A stretch of DNA of 11,051 bases from JAWOJF01 sp046481785 (GTDB lineage Bacteria > Bacteroidota > Ignavibacteria > Ignavibacteriales > Ignavibacteriaceae): positions 1 to 11,051 of the forward strand of contig JAWOJF010000349.1 of the NCBI GenBank assembly GCA_046481785.1, in the 5' to 3' direction. Of this stretch, positions 1 through 6,207 are shown in pieces. Under the pieces are notes generated by a model that saw nothing but the letters and a program-made list of their open reading frames with translations, had not been told where the DNA came from and ran no database searches. A program made the translations under genes and the position numbers. How positions within the stretch are numbered: position 1 is the stretch's first letter; each line of letters begins with the position of its first letter.

Positions 1-33
1 GGACTGTCTCCCTTTAGCTAAAGGGAGACTTTG
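1..33 (+). repeat. Partial copy of composite hairpin repeat (copy A)
   Basis: Positions 6-29 form a perfect 24-bp palindrome with arms GTCTCCCTTTAG / CTAAAGGGAGAC, preceded by GGACT and followed by TTT. This is the right-hand part of the composite element seen more fully at 176-251 and 1361-1434; the left part would lie outside the window. No gene is seen at 1-488, which holds this copy, two further copies and a long inverted repeat. Confidence 0.8.
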
Positions 34-64
34 GTGTATTGGGGGTTGAAATTTAAACCAGCTT

Positions 65-251
65 TTCTAAGTGTAGCTTAGTGTCCTTAGTGCCTAAGTG
101 GTAAATGGCGCAGACTAAAGTCCGCGTTACAAGGGGTTATGGTAAAAGAGGCCTCTGCGTGTTGTGTTAATATTTGCAGCTGGTACGGGGCACTGAATCC
201 CTCTGTCCCGCCTGCGGCAGGACTGTCTCCCTTTGGTTAAAGGGAGACTCT
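65..251 (+). repeat. Long intergenic repeat, first full copy (contains copy B)
   Basis: This roughly 185-bp unit recurs in the same orientation at 1254-1434. In order it holds CCTWAGTG-like units (67-100), a hairpin CGCAGACT-AA-AGTCCGCG (109-126, 7 of 8 pairs), a conserved 56-bp core (98-153) that matches 1281-1336 with a single difference, and the multi-hairpin module at 176-251. That module has GTAC-GGG-GCAC, then GTCCCGCC-TGC-GGCAGGAC (205-223), then an imperfect 24-bp palindrome (225-248). No protein-coding signal is visible. It resembles REP/MITE-type intergenic repeats, but no mobilising gene is present in the window. Confidence 0.8.
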
Positions 252-289
252 TTTTTTAAAATATTCATTTAATTTTGAGTTTATCTTAT

Positions 290-379
290 ATGGCGGACAA
301 ACCTCAGCATTACCAGGTAACCCCATAATACCAAATGCAGTTCTTGGGATTTCTCCGGTTATGCTAAGGTTATCCGCCA
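290..379. repeat. Long imperfect inverted repeat
   Basis: The left arm starts at about 291 (TGGCGGA...ACCTCAGCATTACC). The right arm ends at 379 (GGTTATGCTAAGGT...TCCGCCA). After reverse complementing one arm, the 14-base inner blocks match at 12 positions and the outer TGGCGGA/TCCGCCA blocks match fully, with one gap between. Transcribed RNA would fold into a long hairpin. It directly abuts copy C of the composite repeat. Function unknown. Confidence 0.6.
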
Positions 380-452
380 GTACGGGGGCACTTAATCCCT
401 CTGTCCCGCCTGCGGCGGGACTGTCTCCTCGGAGGTTAAGATCCCCGCGGGG
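376..452 (+). repeat. Composite hairpin repeat (copy C, variant 3' part)
   Basis: This copy has the shared layout GCCAGTAC-GGGG-GCAC (376-391) and AATCCCTCT, followed by the perfect hairpin GTCCCGCC-TGC-GGCGGGAC (403-421) and TGTCTCC. The third palindrome differs from the other copies: it is replaced by CCTCGGAGG (427-435) and CCCCGCGGGG (443-452). The divergence begins inside the third hairpin, as if a different module had been joined there. Confidence 0.7.
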
Positions 453-488
453 TAGGTTAAATTATGTGCCTGCACTTTAATAAAAATA

Positions 489-1139
489 CTATTTTAAAAA
501 CTCTGCTAATCCTTCTTTTATTTCGTTCCGTGATAATTTACCTTTTGCTAATTCTGTATCATTCAATTTTTGAAGATTGTTATAAAACTGAATTCCTTGA
601 GTTTTAATATTATCATAATTAATTATTTTTAATTCAAACAAAAGGTTTTCTGCTTTATCAAACTTGCTGGTCAATTCATAAAATCTGAAAAGCTTATGTT
701 TTATACCCGGTGGAAATTCATATTCACTCAATCTTTTTGTTATATCTTCAATATCAGGAGTGAAATCAATTGATTCTGTGCTTGTTACCTTTGTTTTTAA
801 TATTCCCTCAAGGTACAGTGTTAGTATCTTAATGTAAGTTTTATAGTCCCCGCCGGAATTGCTGCTCAGTTCTTTTATATCAGCAATTTCTTTAAGAAGC
901 TTTGCAGCAACAATACATTTAAATCCCGATGTATCATCTGATATATTTAATAAGGAAATTATATCTTCAGCGGAAAGAGAATTAAGCATGTTATAATCGA
1001 GTCCAACAATACCACTAAGGGCAGATTCTGCTTCCTTAGCAGCTTCTTTATAGTTTTCCTTGTCCTTGTTAAAAAGGATTTTTACAAGTACAACAGAAAG
1101 CTGTTCAATCAGCATCATTATGTAGTCATGCCGGATCAT
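489..1139 (-). CDS. Hypothetical protein, DUF6483-like
   Basis: This encodes 216 residues with no signal peptide or clear transmembrane segment. The first 30 residues, beginning MIRHDYIMMLIEQL and continuing to the K25-D-K-E-N-Y30 stretch, and the C-terminal GKLSRNEIKEGLAEFLK (200-216) resemble my recollection of DUF6483 (helical, TPR-like, function unknown); this is recognition from memory, not a search. Predicted content is almost wholly alpha-helical, with a helix-pair-like stretch at 140-170 (GIKHKLFRFYELTSKFDKAE). The ATG at 1139 is chosen because family members begin with the same M-I-R-x-D-Y motif; there is no convincing Shine-Dalgarno. The gene stands alone and looks AT-rich, with copies of the same long repeat on both sides in the same orientation. 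Existence is well supported; the function is not known. Confidence 0.8.
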   Translation of the reverse strand: MIRHDYIMMLIEQLSVVLVKILFNKDKENYKEAAKEAESALSGIVGLDYNMLNSLSAEDIISLLNISDDTSGFKCIVAAKLLKEIADIKELSSNSGGDYKTYIKILTLYLEGILKTKVTSTESIDFTPDIEDITKRLSEYEFPPGIKHKLFRFYELTSKFDKAENLLFELKIINYDNIKTQGIQFYNNLQKLNDTELAKGKLSRNEIKEGLAEFLK

Positions 1140-1253
1140 ATAAAATTGGTGGTGCCTTTATGGTTTATTGTTGTTTGAAATTTATTTGGTATTAAGTCTC
1201 GGCGAAGCTTTTTTGCGAAGCCGGATGTTTTTGTTATTTGAGATTTTGTTTGT
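1140..1253. other. Short upstream gap of the DUF6483-like gene
   Basis: This holds the upstream DNA of the minus-strand hypothetical gene. GCGAAGC occurs twice as a direct repeat around a T-run at about 1202-1220, with GGC/GCC on the outside. I could not identify a confident promoter. Confidence 0.4.
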
Positions 1254-1434
1254 GTTTCTTAGTGTACCTTAGTGTTCTTAGTGGTAAATGGCGCAGACTA
1301 AAGTCCGCGTTACAAGGGGTTGTGGTAAAAGAGGCCATTACGTGTTGTGTTAATATGCGGCCAGTACCGCGGTACACAATCCCTCTGTCCCGCCTGCGGC
1401 GGGACTGTCTCCCTTTAGCTAAAGGGAGACTTTC
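1254..1434 (+). repeat. Long intergenic repeat, second full copy (contains copy D)
   Basis: This is the same order of modules as at 65-251: CCTTAGTG-type units (1257-1283), the hairpin CGCAGACT-AA-AGTCCGCG (1292-1309), the shared 56-bp core (1281-1336), then the multi-hairpin module. In this copy the palindromes are cleanest: GTACCGCGGTAC (1364-1375, perfect), GTCCCGCC-TGC-GGCGGGAC (1387-1405, perfect), and the 24-bp palindrome at 1407-1430 (perfect). It lies downstream of clpB, so it may also fold at the end of the clpB transcript. Confidence 0.8.
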
Positions 1435-1439
1435 ATTGG

Positions 1440-1457
1440 CGCATGATGAATCATGCG
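1440..1457. repeat. Hairpin just downstream of clpB
   Basis: CGCATGAT-GA-ATCATGCG is a perfect 8-bp-arm hairpin that begins 11 nt after the clpB stop codon (clpB is on the minus strand). No T-run follows it in the minus direction, so it is not a canonical intrinsic terminator. It could protect the 3' end, or act with the palindrome at 1407-1430. Confidence 0.55.
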
Positions 1458-1468
1458 TCTACGAGTTT

Positions 1469-4081
1469 TTATGTAAATTTTAGTTTGCCGGTGCCGTTGG
1501 CTGTAACCTTAATACGGTCGCCGTTGTTGAAGTTGCCGGCAAGCAGTTCCTGGGATAATGGGTTGATAAGGTGTTTTTGTATTGTCCTTTTTAAGGGACG
1601 TGCACCGTATGTTACATCGTATCCAAGCTGTGCAAGCCAGTCTTTGGATTCGTCGTCTACTTCAAGAATGATATCCCGGGCAAGAAGCATTTTTTTAACA
1701 TTCTCTATCTGTATCTCTACAATCTTTCTAATTTCTTTTCTTGTAAGTGGTTTAAAAAGTACTACTTCGTCAATCCTGTTTAAAAATTCCGGACGGATTG
1801 TTTTTCTAAGCAGGTCTGTAAGTTTAAATCTTAAATCACCCATAACTGAATCGATGTTATCATCATTTACATTCTCAAGCTGTTCCTGTATTAAGTGGGA
1901 GCCGAGGTTTGATGTCATTATGATAATTGTATTTTTAAAGTTAACTGTGCGTCCCTGGTTATCTGTAAGTCTTCCGTCATCAAGCACCTGCAGAAGCACA
2001 TTAAATACATCCGGGTGAGCTTTTTCTATTTCATCAAGAAGCACAACGGAGTACTGCCTTCTGCGGACAGCCTCGGTTAACTGGCCGCCTTCTTCATATC
2101 CCACATATCCGGGAGGTGCTCCTATAAGTCTGGATACGGAAAACTTTTCCATATACTCGCTCATATCAATCCGAATCATAGCATGTTCATCATCAAAAAG
2201 GAATTCTGCAAGAGCACGTGCAAGTTCTGTTTTACCAACCCCGGTAGTACCAAGAAAAATAAATGAGCCGAGGGGACGGTTAACATCCTGGAGCCCGGTA
2301 CGCGAACGCCTTATAGCATTAGCTACAGCGGAGACGGCCTCTTCCTGTCCAACCACGCGCCTGTGCAGTTCATCTTCAAGCCTGAGCAGTTTGCTTCTTT
2401 CACCTTCAAGCATTTTGCTTACAGGTATGCCTGTCCATTTAGCCACAACTTCGGCAACATCCTCAGCATCAACTTCTTCCTTAAGCATTTTTTTATCACG
2501 CTGAGCTTCTGCAAGTTTTTCGGTTTCCTGTTTAAGTTTTCTTTCAAGTTCAGTAATTCTGCCGTAACGAAGTTCCGCCACCTTACCGAGATCGCCTTCA
2601 CGTTCATATTGTTCAGCAAGCTGTTTAACATTTTCAACTTCGCTTTTCATAGAACGGATACTGCGGATCTTTTCTTTTTCCAGGTTCCAGTGGAGCCTTA
2701 ACTGACTTCTTTCTTCACCCAGCCCGTTTAATTCACGCTGTAGTTCCTCAAGCCGTTTAGCCGAAGCATCATCTTTTTCCCGCTTAAGGGCTTCGCGTTC
2801 AATTTCAAGCTGTTTAATTTTTCTTTCAAGGTTATCAAGCTCTTCCGGCATTGAGTCAATTTCAATCCTTAACTTTGAGGCAGCCTCATCAATAAGATCA
2901 ATAGCTTTATCGGGGAGGAACCTGTCGGTAATATATCTTCCGGAAAGCTGTGCTGCCGCCACAATTGCGCCGTCAGTAATTCTTACACCGTGATGGACTT
3001 CGTACCGTTCTTTAAGTCCCCGCAGGATAGAAATAGTATCCTCTTCAGAAGGTTCATTAACCAGCACGGGCTGGAATCTTCTTTCAAGGGCGGCATCTTT
3101 TTCAATATGTTTTTTATATTCATTTAGAGTAGTAGCGCCTATTGCATGAAGTTCGCCGCGGGCGAGTGCCGGCTTTAATATATTTGCTGCATCCATAGAG
3201 CCCTGGACAGCGCCTGCACCAACAAGTGTATGAAGTTCATCAATAAAAAGAATTATCTCGCCGTTTGATTCCTGGACTTCCTTAATAACAGCCTTCAGTC
3301 TTTCCTCAAACTGTCCCCTGAACTGTGTACCGGCAACAAGAGTACCCATATCAAGGGCAACAATTTTTTTGGTTTTTAGATTTTCCGGTATATCGCCGGA
3401 AATAATACGGTGAGCAATGCCTTCAGCTATTGCTGTTTTACCAACGCCCGGTTCACCTATTAACACGGGATTATTTTTTGTTCTTCTTGATAGTACCTGC
3501 AGTACTCTTCTGATTTCCTCGTCCCTGCCAATTACAGGATCAAGTTTACCGGTGCGTGCAAGTTCATTAAGATCTTTGCCGTATTTTTGTAGAGCCTGGT
3601 AAGACTCTTCCGGGTTCTGGGTAGTAACACGATGAGTACCCCGTACATCTTTTAAAGCAGCAAGAATCTCATCATGCGAAATACCGTTATCACGCAGAAG
3701 CTGTCCGGCAGTACCTTCATTAGCAGATAGTGCAAGTAAAAGATGTTCCGTAGAAACGAATTCATCTTTAAGATAGCGTGCTTCCTCAGCAGCTTTATCA
3801 AAAAGTTTACCGGAATTTATGCTCATCTGCTGGTTTCCAAGTCCCGTCCCGGATACTTTAGGAAGCCGTTCAAGCAGTTCATTAACTTTTAACTTAACCG
3901 CATTAACATTGCCGCCGGTCTTCTGCATAATTATATCGGCAACATTTCCTTTTTCCTGTATAACTGCCGCAAGCAGGTGTTCCGGTTCCAGCACCTGGTT
4001 AGTATAGTTCTGTGCAATTTCAATGGCAGTCTGTACTATTTCCTGCGCTTTAACTGTAAGTTTATTTAAATTAAATGCCAT
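1469..4081 (-). CDS. clpB: ATP-dependent protein disaggregase ClpB
   Basis: A cytoplasmic hexameric AAA+ chaperone that threads aggregated polypeptides through its central pore, working with DnaK and a J-protein. The 870 residues match the family's usual length of about 860. Domains in order: N domain (about 1-145); first AAA+ with Walker A GEPGVGKT (209-216), pore-loop aromatic F254 in QFRGQFEERL, Walker B IILFIDE (276-282) and arginine fingers R334/R335; coiled-coil M domain (about 405-530), which separates ClpB from ClpA/ClpC; second AAA+ with Walker A GTTGVGKT (611-618), pore loop GYVGY (658-662), Walker B VVLLDE (679-684), arginine finger in PEFLNRIDE (764-772) and sensor-2 GARPLKR (826-832). 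No IGL/IGF ClpP-binding loop is seen, as expected for a disaggregase. The start MAFNLNKLTVKAQE is typical. No CIRCE inverted repeat lies upstream. Confidence 0.97.
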   Translation of the reverse strand: MAFNLNKLTVKAQEIVQTAIEIAQNYTNQVLEPEHLLAAVIQEKGNVADIIMQKTGGNVNAVKLKVNELLERLPKVSGTGLGNQQMSINSGKLFDKAAEEARYLKDEFVSTEHLLLALSANEGTAGQLLRDNGISHDEILAALKDVRGTHRVTTQNPEESYQALQKYGKDLNELARTGKLDPVIGRDEEIRRVLQVLSRRTKNNPVLIGEPGVGKTAIAEGIAHRIISGDIPENLKTKKIVALDMGTLVAGTQFRGQFEERLKAVIKEVQESNGEIILFIDELHTLVGAGAVQGSMDAANILKPALARGELHAIGATTLNEYKKHIEKDAALERRFQPVLVNEPSEEDTISILRGLKERYEVHHGVRITDGAIVAAAQLSGRYITDRFLPDKAIDLIDEAASKLRIEIDSMPEELDNLERKIKQLEIEREALKREKDDASAKRLEELQRELNGLGEERSQLRLHWNLEKEKIRSIRSMKSEVENVKQLAEQYEREGDLGKVAELRYGRITELERKLKQETEKLAEAQRDKKMLKEEVDAEDVAEVVAKWTGIPVSKMLEGERSKLLRLEDELHRRVVGQEEAVSAVANAIRRSRTGLQDVNRPLGSFIFLGTTGVGKTELARALAEFLFDDEHAMIRIDMSEYMEKFSVSRLIGAPPGYVGYEEGGQLTEAVRRRQYSVVLLDEIEKAHPDVFNVLLQVLDDGRLTDNQGRTVNFKNTIIIMTSNLGSHLIQEQLENVNDDNIDSVMGDLRFKLTDLLRKTIRPEFLNRIDEVVLFKPLTRKEIRKIVEIQIENVKKMLLARDIILEVDDESKDWLAQLGYDVTYGARPLKRTIQKHLINPLSQELLAGNFNNGDRIKVTANGTGKLKFT

Positions 4082-4210
4082 AGTCTTTCTTACCTGTTCT
4101 TATCAATAAAACCTGTTATTCATAAACTCCAAATAACAAAAAACAAAATGCAAACAAGGTTCAAATTCCAAATCCTTAAAACAAATATCAAATAAATAGT
4201 AACATTTGTT
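4082..4210 (-). promoter_or_regulatory. clpB upstream region, CAAA-rich low-complexity DNA
   Basis: Upstream of clpB on the minus strand the sequence is AT-rich and repetitive (recurrent CAAAT/AACAA words on the plus strand, about 4128-4200). The clpB leader ends ...AGAAAGACT before ATG, a weak purine-rich ribosome binding site. I could not place a convincing -35/-10, Bacteroidota-type, sigma-54 or CIRCE signal. A promoter must lie here or slightly upstream, but its location is not resolved. Confidence 0.35.
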
Positions 4211-4217
4211 TTTCCGA

Positions 4218-4342
4218 GTGCACCTAAGTGATCTTAGTGCCTAAGTGGTTAGAATCCAATTACCACTAAGGCACTTAGGACACTAAGGAGCACTAAGAAA
4301 TCAAATGTCAAAAGTTTTTCTAAGTGTACCTAAGTGGTTTAC
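4218..4342. repeat. CCTWAGTG periodic repeat with inverted arms
   Basis: Units of the form CCTWAGTG recur at roughly 8-10 bp spacing. Positions 4218-4249 and 4262-4293 are inverted copies: 26 of 32 positions match after reverse complementing, separated by a 12-nt loop. A further direct copy (CTAAGTGTACCTAAGTGGT) follows at about 4319-4339. The same units begin the long repeats at 65 and 1254. No gene is seen in 4082-4432. Confidence 0.75.
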
Positions 4343-4360
4343 CAGTTACCACAGTTAAAC

Positions 4361-4414
4361 CCTGCCTATCGGCAGGCCATCCCAGCCTTCCCTTCTCTGA
4401 GAGACGAGGGAAGG
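4361..4414. repeat. Two hairpins downstream of dnaJ
   Basis: CCTGCC-TATC-GGCAGG (4361-4376) is a 6-bp-arm hairpin with the same arms as the tandem repeat before dnaJ. CCTTCCCT...AGGGAAGG (about 4386-4414) is an 8-bp-arm inverted repeat. Both lie just past the dnaJ stop on the minus strand. Neither is followed by a T-run in that direction, so a terminator role is uncertain. Confidence 0.5.
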
Positions 4415-4432
4415 AGTAGGATGTAAGCGGAG

Positions 4433-5398
4433 CTATTTTCTTAACTCTGCTAATTTTTCAAATAACTCTTTTTCTTTTCCAGAAATGTTTTTAGGAGTTA
4501 CTATAGTAACATTAACAAACAGGTCGCCTCTTTGTTCAGTATCTCCTTTTTTCATTCCCATGCTTTTAATTCTAAGTATTGTTCCGCTGTCAGTTTCTTT
4601 TGGAATTTTTACTTTTACTTTTTTACCATCAATGGTTGTAATCGTTTTACTTCCTCCAAGAACGGCAGTAACAACATCAACATTAAGATTATAGTATAGA
4701 TCATTATTTTTCCTTTCAAAGAACGGATGTTTATCAATCTGTATAGTTAAATATAAATCGCCCCGTACGCCGCCGCCGGTACTTGCAGCGCCCTGATTTT
4801 TTAATCTGAGTTTTTTACCCTGTTCAATACCGGGGGTAATTTTAATCCTTATTTTTCTTCCATCAATATGGAATTCCTTTTCATTTCCATGGAAGGCATC
4901 CTCAAGAGATATTTTTAATGATGCTTCATAGTCACTCCCTTTTTTAGCGCCGCCGAAACCTGTAAAGGCTGAACCCTGTTGTGCAGAACCGCCGGAACTT
5001 TGCTGGCCGAAACCGCCGCCGAAAAAGTTCTGGAAGAAATCGGAGAAGCCGCCACCTTTTCCAAAAATATCTTCAAAGCCGCCGGAGAACTGAAAGCCGC
5101 CCCCCTGCTGAGTATTTTGAAAATCTCTGAACCAGTCACCCCCTGCACCTGTTTGCGGACCTGCATTCTGATACTGTTTCCAGTTAGCCCCCAGCATGTC
5201 ATATTTTTTTCTCTTCTCAGGATCTTTTAGTACTTCATAAGCTTCAGACATTTCTTTAAATTTTTCCTCGGCCTGCTTGTTATCGGGATTTTTATCCGGG
5301 TGATATTTAACAGCAAGCTTACGGTAAGCTTTTCTTATTTCATCCTGAGTAGATGATTTATTTACGCCAAGTATTTTATAGTAATCTTTAAAATCCAT
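4433..5398 (-). CDS. DnaJ-like co-chaperone without zinc finger (CbpA / DnaJ class B type)
   Basis: A J-domain protein expected to stimulate DnaK ATPase activity and deliver unfolded substrates. It has 321 residues from MDFKDYYKILGV. J domain at about 5-67 with the HPD catalytic triad (H33-P34-D35); Gly/Phe-rich linker at about 95-165 (GGFEDIFGKGGGF, FFQNFFGGGFG); then two beta-rich C-terminal substrate domains (about 175-315). No CxxCxGxG repeats occur, so the zinc-finger domain of classical DnaJ is absent, as in CbpA. I chose the ATG at 5398 because the J domain starts there and AAAAAGG (5405-5411) lies 6 nt upstream. The in-frame TTG at 5452 would add 18 residues encoded by an intergenic repeat and is unlikely. 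It sits between clpB and hsp20 on the same strand; dnaK and grpE are not in the window. Confidence 0.93.
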   Translation of the reverse strand: MDFKDYYKILGVNKSSTQDEIRKAYRKLAVKYHPDKNPDNKQAEEKFKEMSEAYEVLKDPEKRKKYDMLGANWKQYQNAGPQTGAGGDWFRDFQNTQQGGGFQFSGGFEDIFGKGGGFSDFFQNFFGGGFGQQSSGGSAQQGSAFTGFGGAKKGSDYEASLKISLEDAFHGNEKEFHIDGRKIRIKITPGIEQGKKLRLKNQGAASTGGGVRGDLYLTIQIDKHPFFERKNNDLYYNLNVDVVTAVLGGSKTITTIDGKKVKVKIPKETDSGTILRIKSMGMKKGDTEQRGDLFVNVTIVTPKNISGKEKELFEKLAELRK

Positions 5399-5404
5399 AG
5401 TAAA

Positions 5405-5411
5405 CCTTTTT
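5405..5411 (-). promoter_or_regulatory. Ribosome binding site of the dnaJ-like gene
   Basis: On the minus strand AAAAAGG ends 6 nt before the ATG at 5398. It supports that start over the upstream TTG at 5452, which lies inside a tandem repeat. Confidence 0.6.
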
Positions 5412-5418
5412 AAAGCCT

Positions 5419-5491
5419 GCCTGCCGGTAGGCAGGAGCAAGTTCAAGAGCAAGTTTGCCTGCCGGTAGGCAGGAGCAAGTTCAAGAGCAAG
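5419..5491. repeat. 38-bp-period tandem repeat with hairpins before dnaJ
   Basis: Two identical 35-bp units at 5419-5453 and 5457-5491. Each begins with the hairpin CCTGCC-GGTA-GGCAGG (5420-5435 and 5458-5473), followed by AGCAAGTTCAAGAGCAAG. The units lie 8 bp before the dnaJ ribosome binding site. The GAGCAAG word also recurs at about 10915-10946 downstream of rsmG. Confidence 0.8.
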
Positions 5492-5505
5492 AACAAGTGA
5501 ACGCT

Positions 5506-5572
5506 GCTGGTACTGCGTACTTACACACCCCCTCCCGCAAGCGGGATACCCCTCTTTTTAGAGGGGACTTTC
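5506..5572 (+). repeat. Composite hairpin repeat (copy E, divergent)
   Basis: Same three-hairpin layout as copies B-D but with different bases: GTAC-TGC-GTAC (5510-5520), CCCGC-AA-GCGGG (5534-5545), CCCCTCT-TTTT-AGAGGGG (5549-5566), then ACTTTC. Because pairing is kept while the sequence changes, the secondary structure seems to be the conserved property. It lies between the hsp20 terminator and the dnaJ leader. Confidence 0.65.
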
Positions 5573-5578
5573 ACAATT

Positions 5579-5616
5579 AAAAAAAAGGGTAACCAAAAAC
5601 TTTAGGCTACCCTTTT
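5579..5616 (-). terminator. Intrinsic terminator of hsp20
   Basis: Read on the minus strand, the arm AAAAGGGTAGCC pairs with GGTTACCCTTTT (11 of 12 pairs; plus-strand 5605-5616 and 5583-5594), with a 10-nt loop and a run of eight T (5579-5586). It lies 54 bp beyond the hsp20 stop codon and supports hsp20 as its own transcription unit, separate from dnaJ. Confidence 0.85.
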
Positions 5617-5625
5617 AAAATTCTT

Positions 5626-5650
5626 ATGTGCCGGCAATGAACCGGCACAT
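5626..5650 (-). repeat. Second hairpin in the hsp20 3' UTR
   Basis: ATGTGCCGG-CAATGAA-CCGGCACAT is a perfect 9-bp-arm hairpin between the hsp20 stop and its terminator. It has no T-run of its own. A role in mRNA 3' stability is possible but is inference. Confidence 0.6.
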
Positions 5651-5669
5651 GTATTATCATCGTTATATC

Positions 5670-6125
5670 TTAGCTTACTTTAATCGAAATCTCTTTGGGT
5701 TTTACCTTTTCAGCTTTTGGGACGGTAATTGATAACTGTCCGTCTTTAAACTGTGCCTCTATCTGATCTTCTTTTATTTCTTTAGGAAGATTAAAAGACC
5801 TGTAAAATTTTCCGTATGATCTTTCAACACGGAAATAGTTTTTGTCTTTCTCTTCTTTCTCCTGTTTCCTCTCACCGGTAATTGTTAACTGTCCGTTGTT
5901 AAAAGATATCTTAACATCATCTTTCGGTACTCCGGGAATATCGAGAGCTAAAGTATAATTATCTTTATCTTCAGTAATATCTGCTAATGGAGACCATACT
6001 GCATTTTCATACTCCTGGTCGCCGCTTTCAGTTCCAGCTTTGAACCCAAAGGAATTAAATATTCTGTTGAACTCTCTTTCAATGTTCAACATTTCTCTTG
6101 CGGGATTCCATCTTACGATTGCCAT
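5670..6125 (-). CDS. Small heat-shock protein, Hsp20/alpha-crystallin family
   Basis: An ATP-independent holdase that binds partly unfolded proteins in the cytoplasm and passes them to DnaK/ClpB. The 151 residues are typical of bacterial class A small Hsps. The N-terminal arm (1-44) is short and amphipathic; the alpha-crystallin domain spans about 45-138, with ALDIPGVPKDDVKI (60-73) and the family signature G129-x-L131-xxxx-P136; the C-terminal tail carries the I146-S-I148 motif used for oligomer assembly. The ATG at 6125 is preceded at 8 nt by a strong AAAGGAG ribosome binding site. The gene has its own terminator and an apparent sigma-54 type promoter. It is divergent from mnmE and next to dnaJ and clpB, its expected functional partners. 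Confidence 0.96.
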   Translation of the reverse strand: MAIVRWNPAREMLNIEREFNRIFNSFGFKAGTESGDQEYENAVWSPLADITEDKDNYTLALDIPGVPKDDVKISFNNGQLTITGERKQEKEEKDKNYFRVERSYGKFYRSFNLPKEIKEDQIEAQFKDGQLSITVPKAEKVKPKEISIKVS

Positions 6126-6132
6126 TTTTAAT

Positions 6133-6157
6133 TCTCCTTTCTTAAATTTTTTAAGAA
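6133..6157 (-). promoter_or_regulatory. hsp20 ribosome binding site and possible RNA thermometer hairpin
   Basis: On the minus strand the leader reads TTCTTAAA-AAA-TTTAAGAA, a perfect 8-bp-arm hairpin (6139-6157). It runs directly into the Shine-Dalgarno AAAGGAGA (6133-6140). The right arm overlaps the first bases of the ribosome binding site, and UUCUU could alternatively pair with AAGGA using one G-U pair. AU-rich leader hairpins masking the ribosome binding site are known RNA thermometers of small Hsp genes (ROSE, fourU). The pairing is seen; the thermal switching is inference. Confidence 0.45.
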
Positions 6158-6207
6158 TATTTTTTTATAGAATCTGAATGTTTATCATTTATTTTTTATA
6201 ACTAGGT

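Noticed and set aside
1..488. CRISPR array, suggested by repeated palindromic units
   Set aside because: Spacing between copies is irregular, the copies are long and composite, and there are no uniform spacers or cas genes.
1238..1483. 81-codon plus-strand open frame
   Set aside because: Almost entirely made of the long intergenic repeat and composite hairpins; it runs into the clpB 3' end with no recognisable protein features.
1443..2018. 191-codon plus-strand open frame opposite the clpB 3' half
   Set aside because: It lies antisense to a clearly conserved clpB region, and its serine/leucine-rich translation shows no family motif; it is a shadow frame.
5399..5452. 18-residue N-terminal extension of the dnaJ-like gene from a TTG start
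   Set aside because: The extra residues are encoded by the tandem hairpin repeat; the J domain and a ribosome binding site both point to the ATG at 5398.
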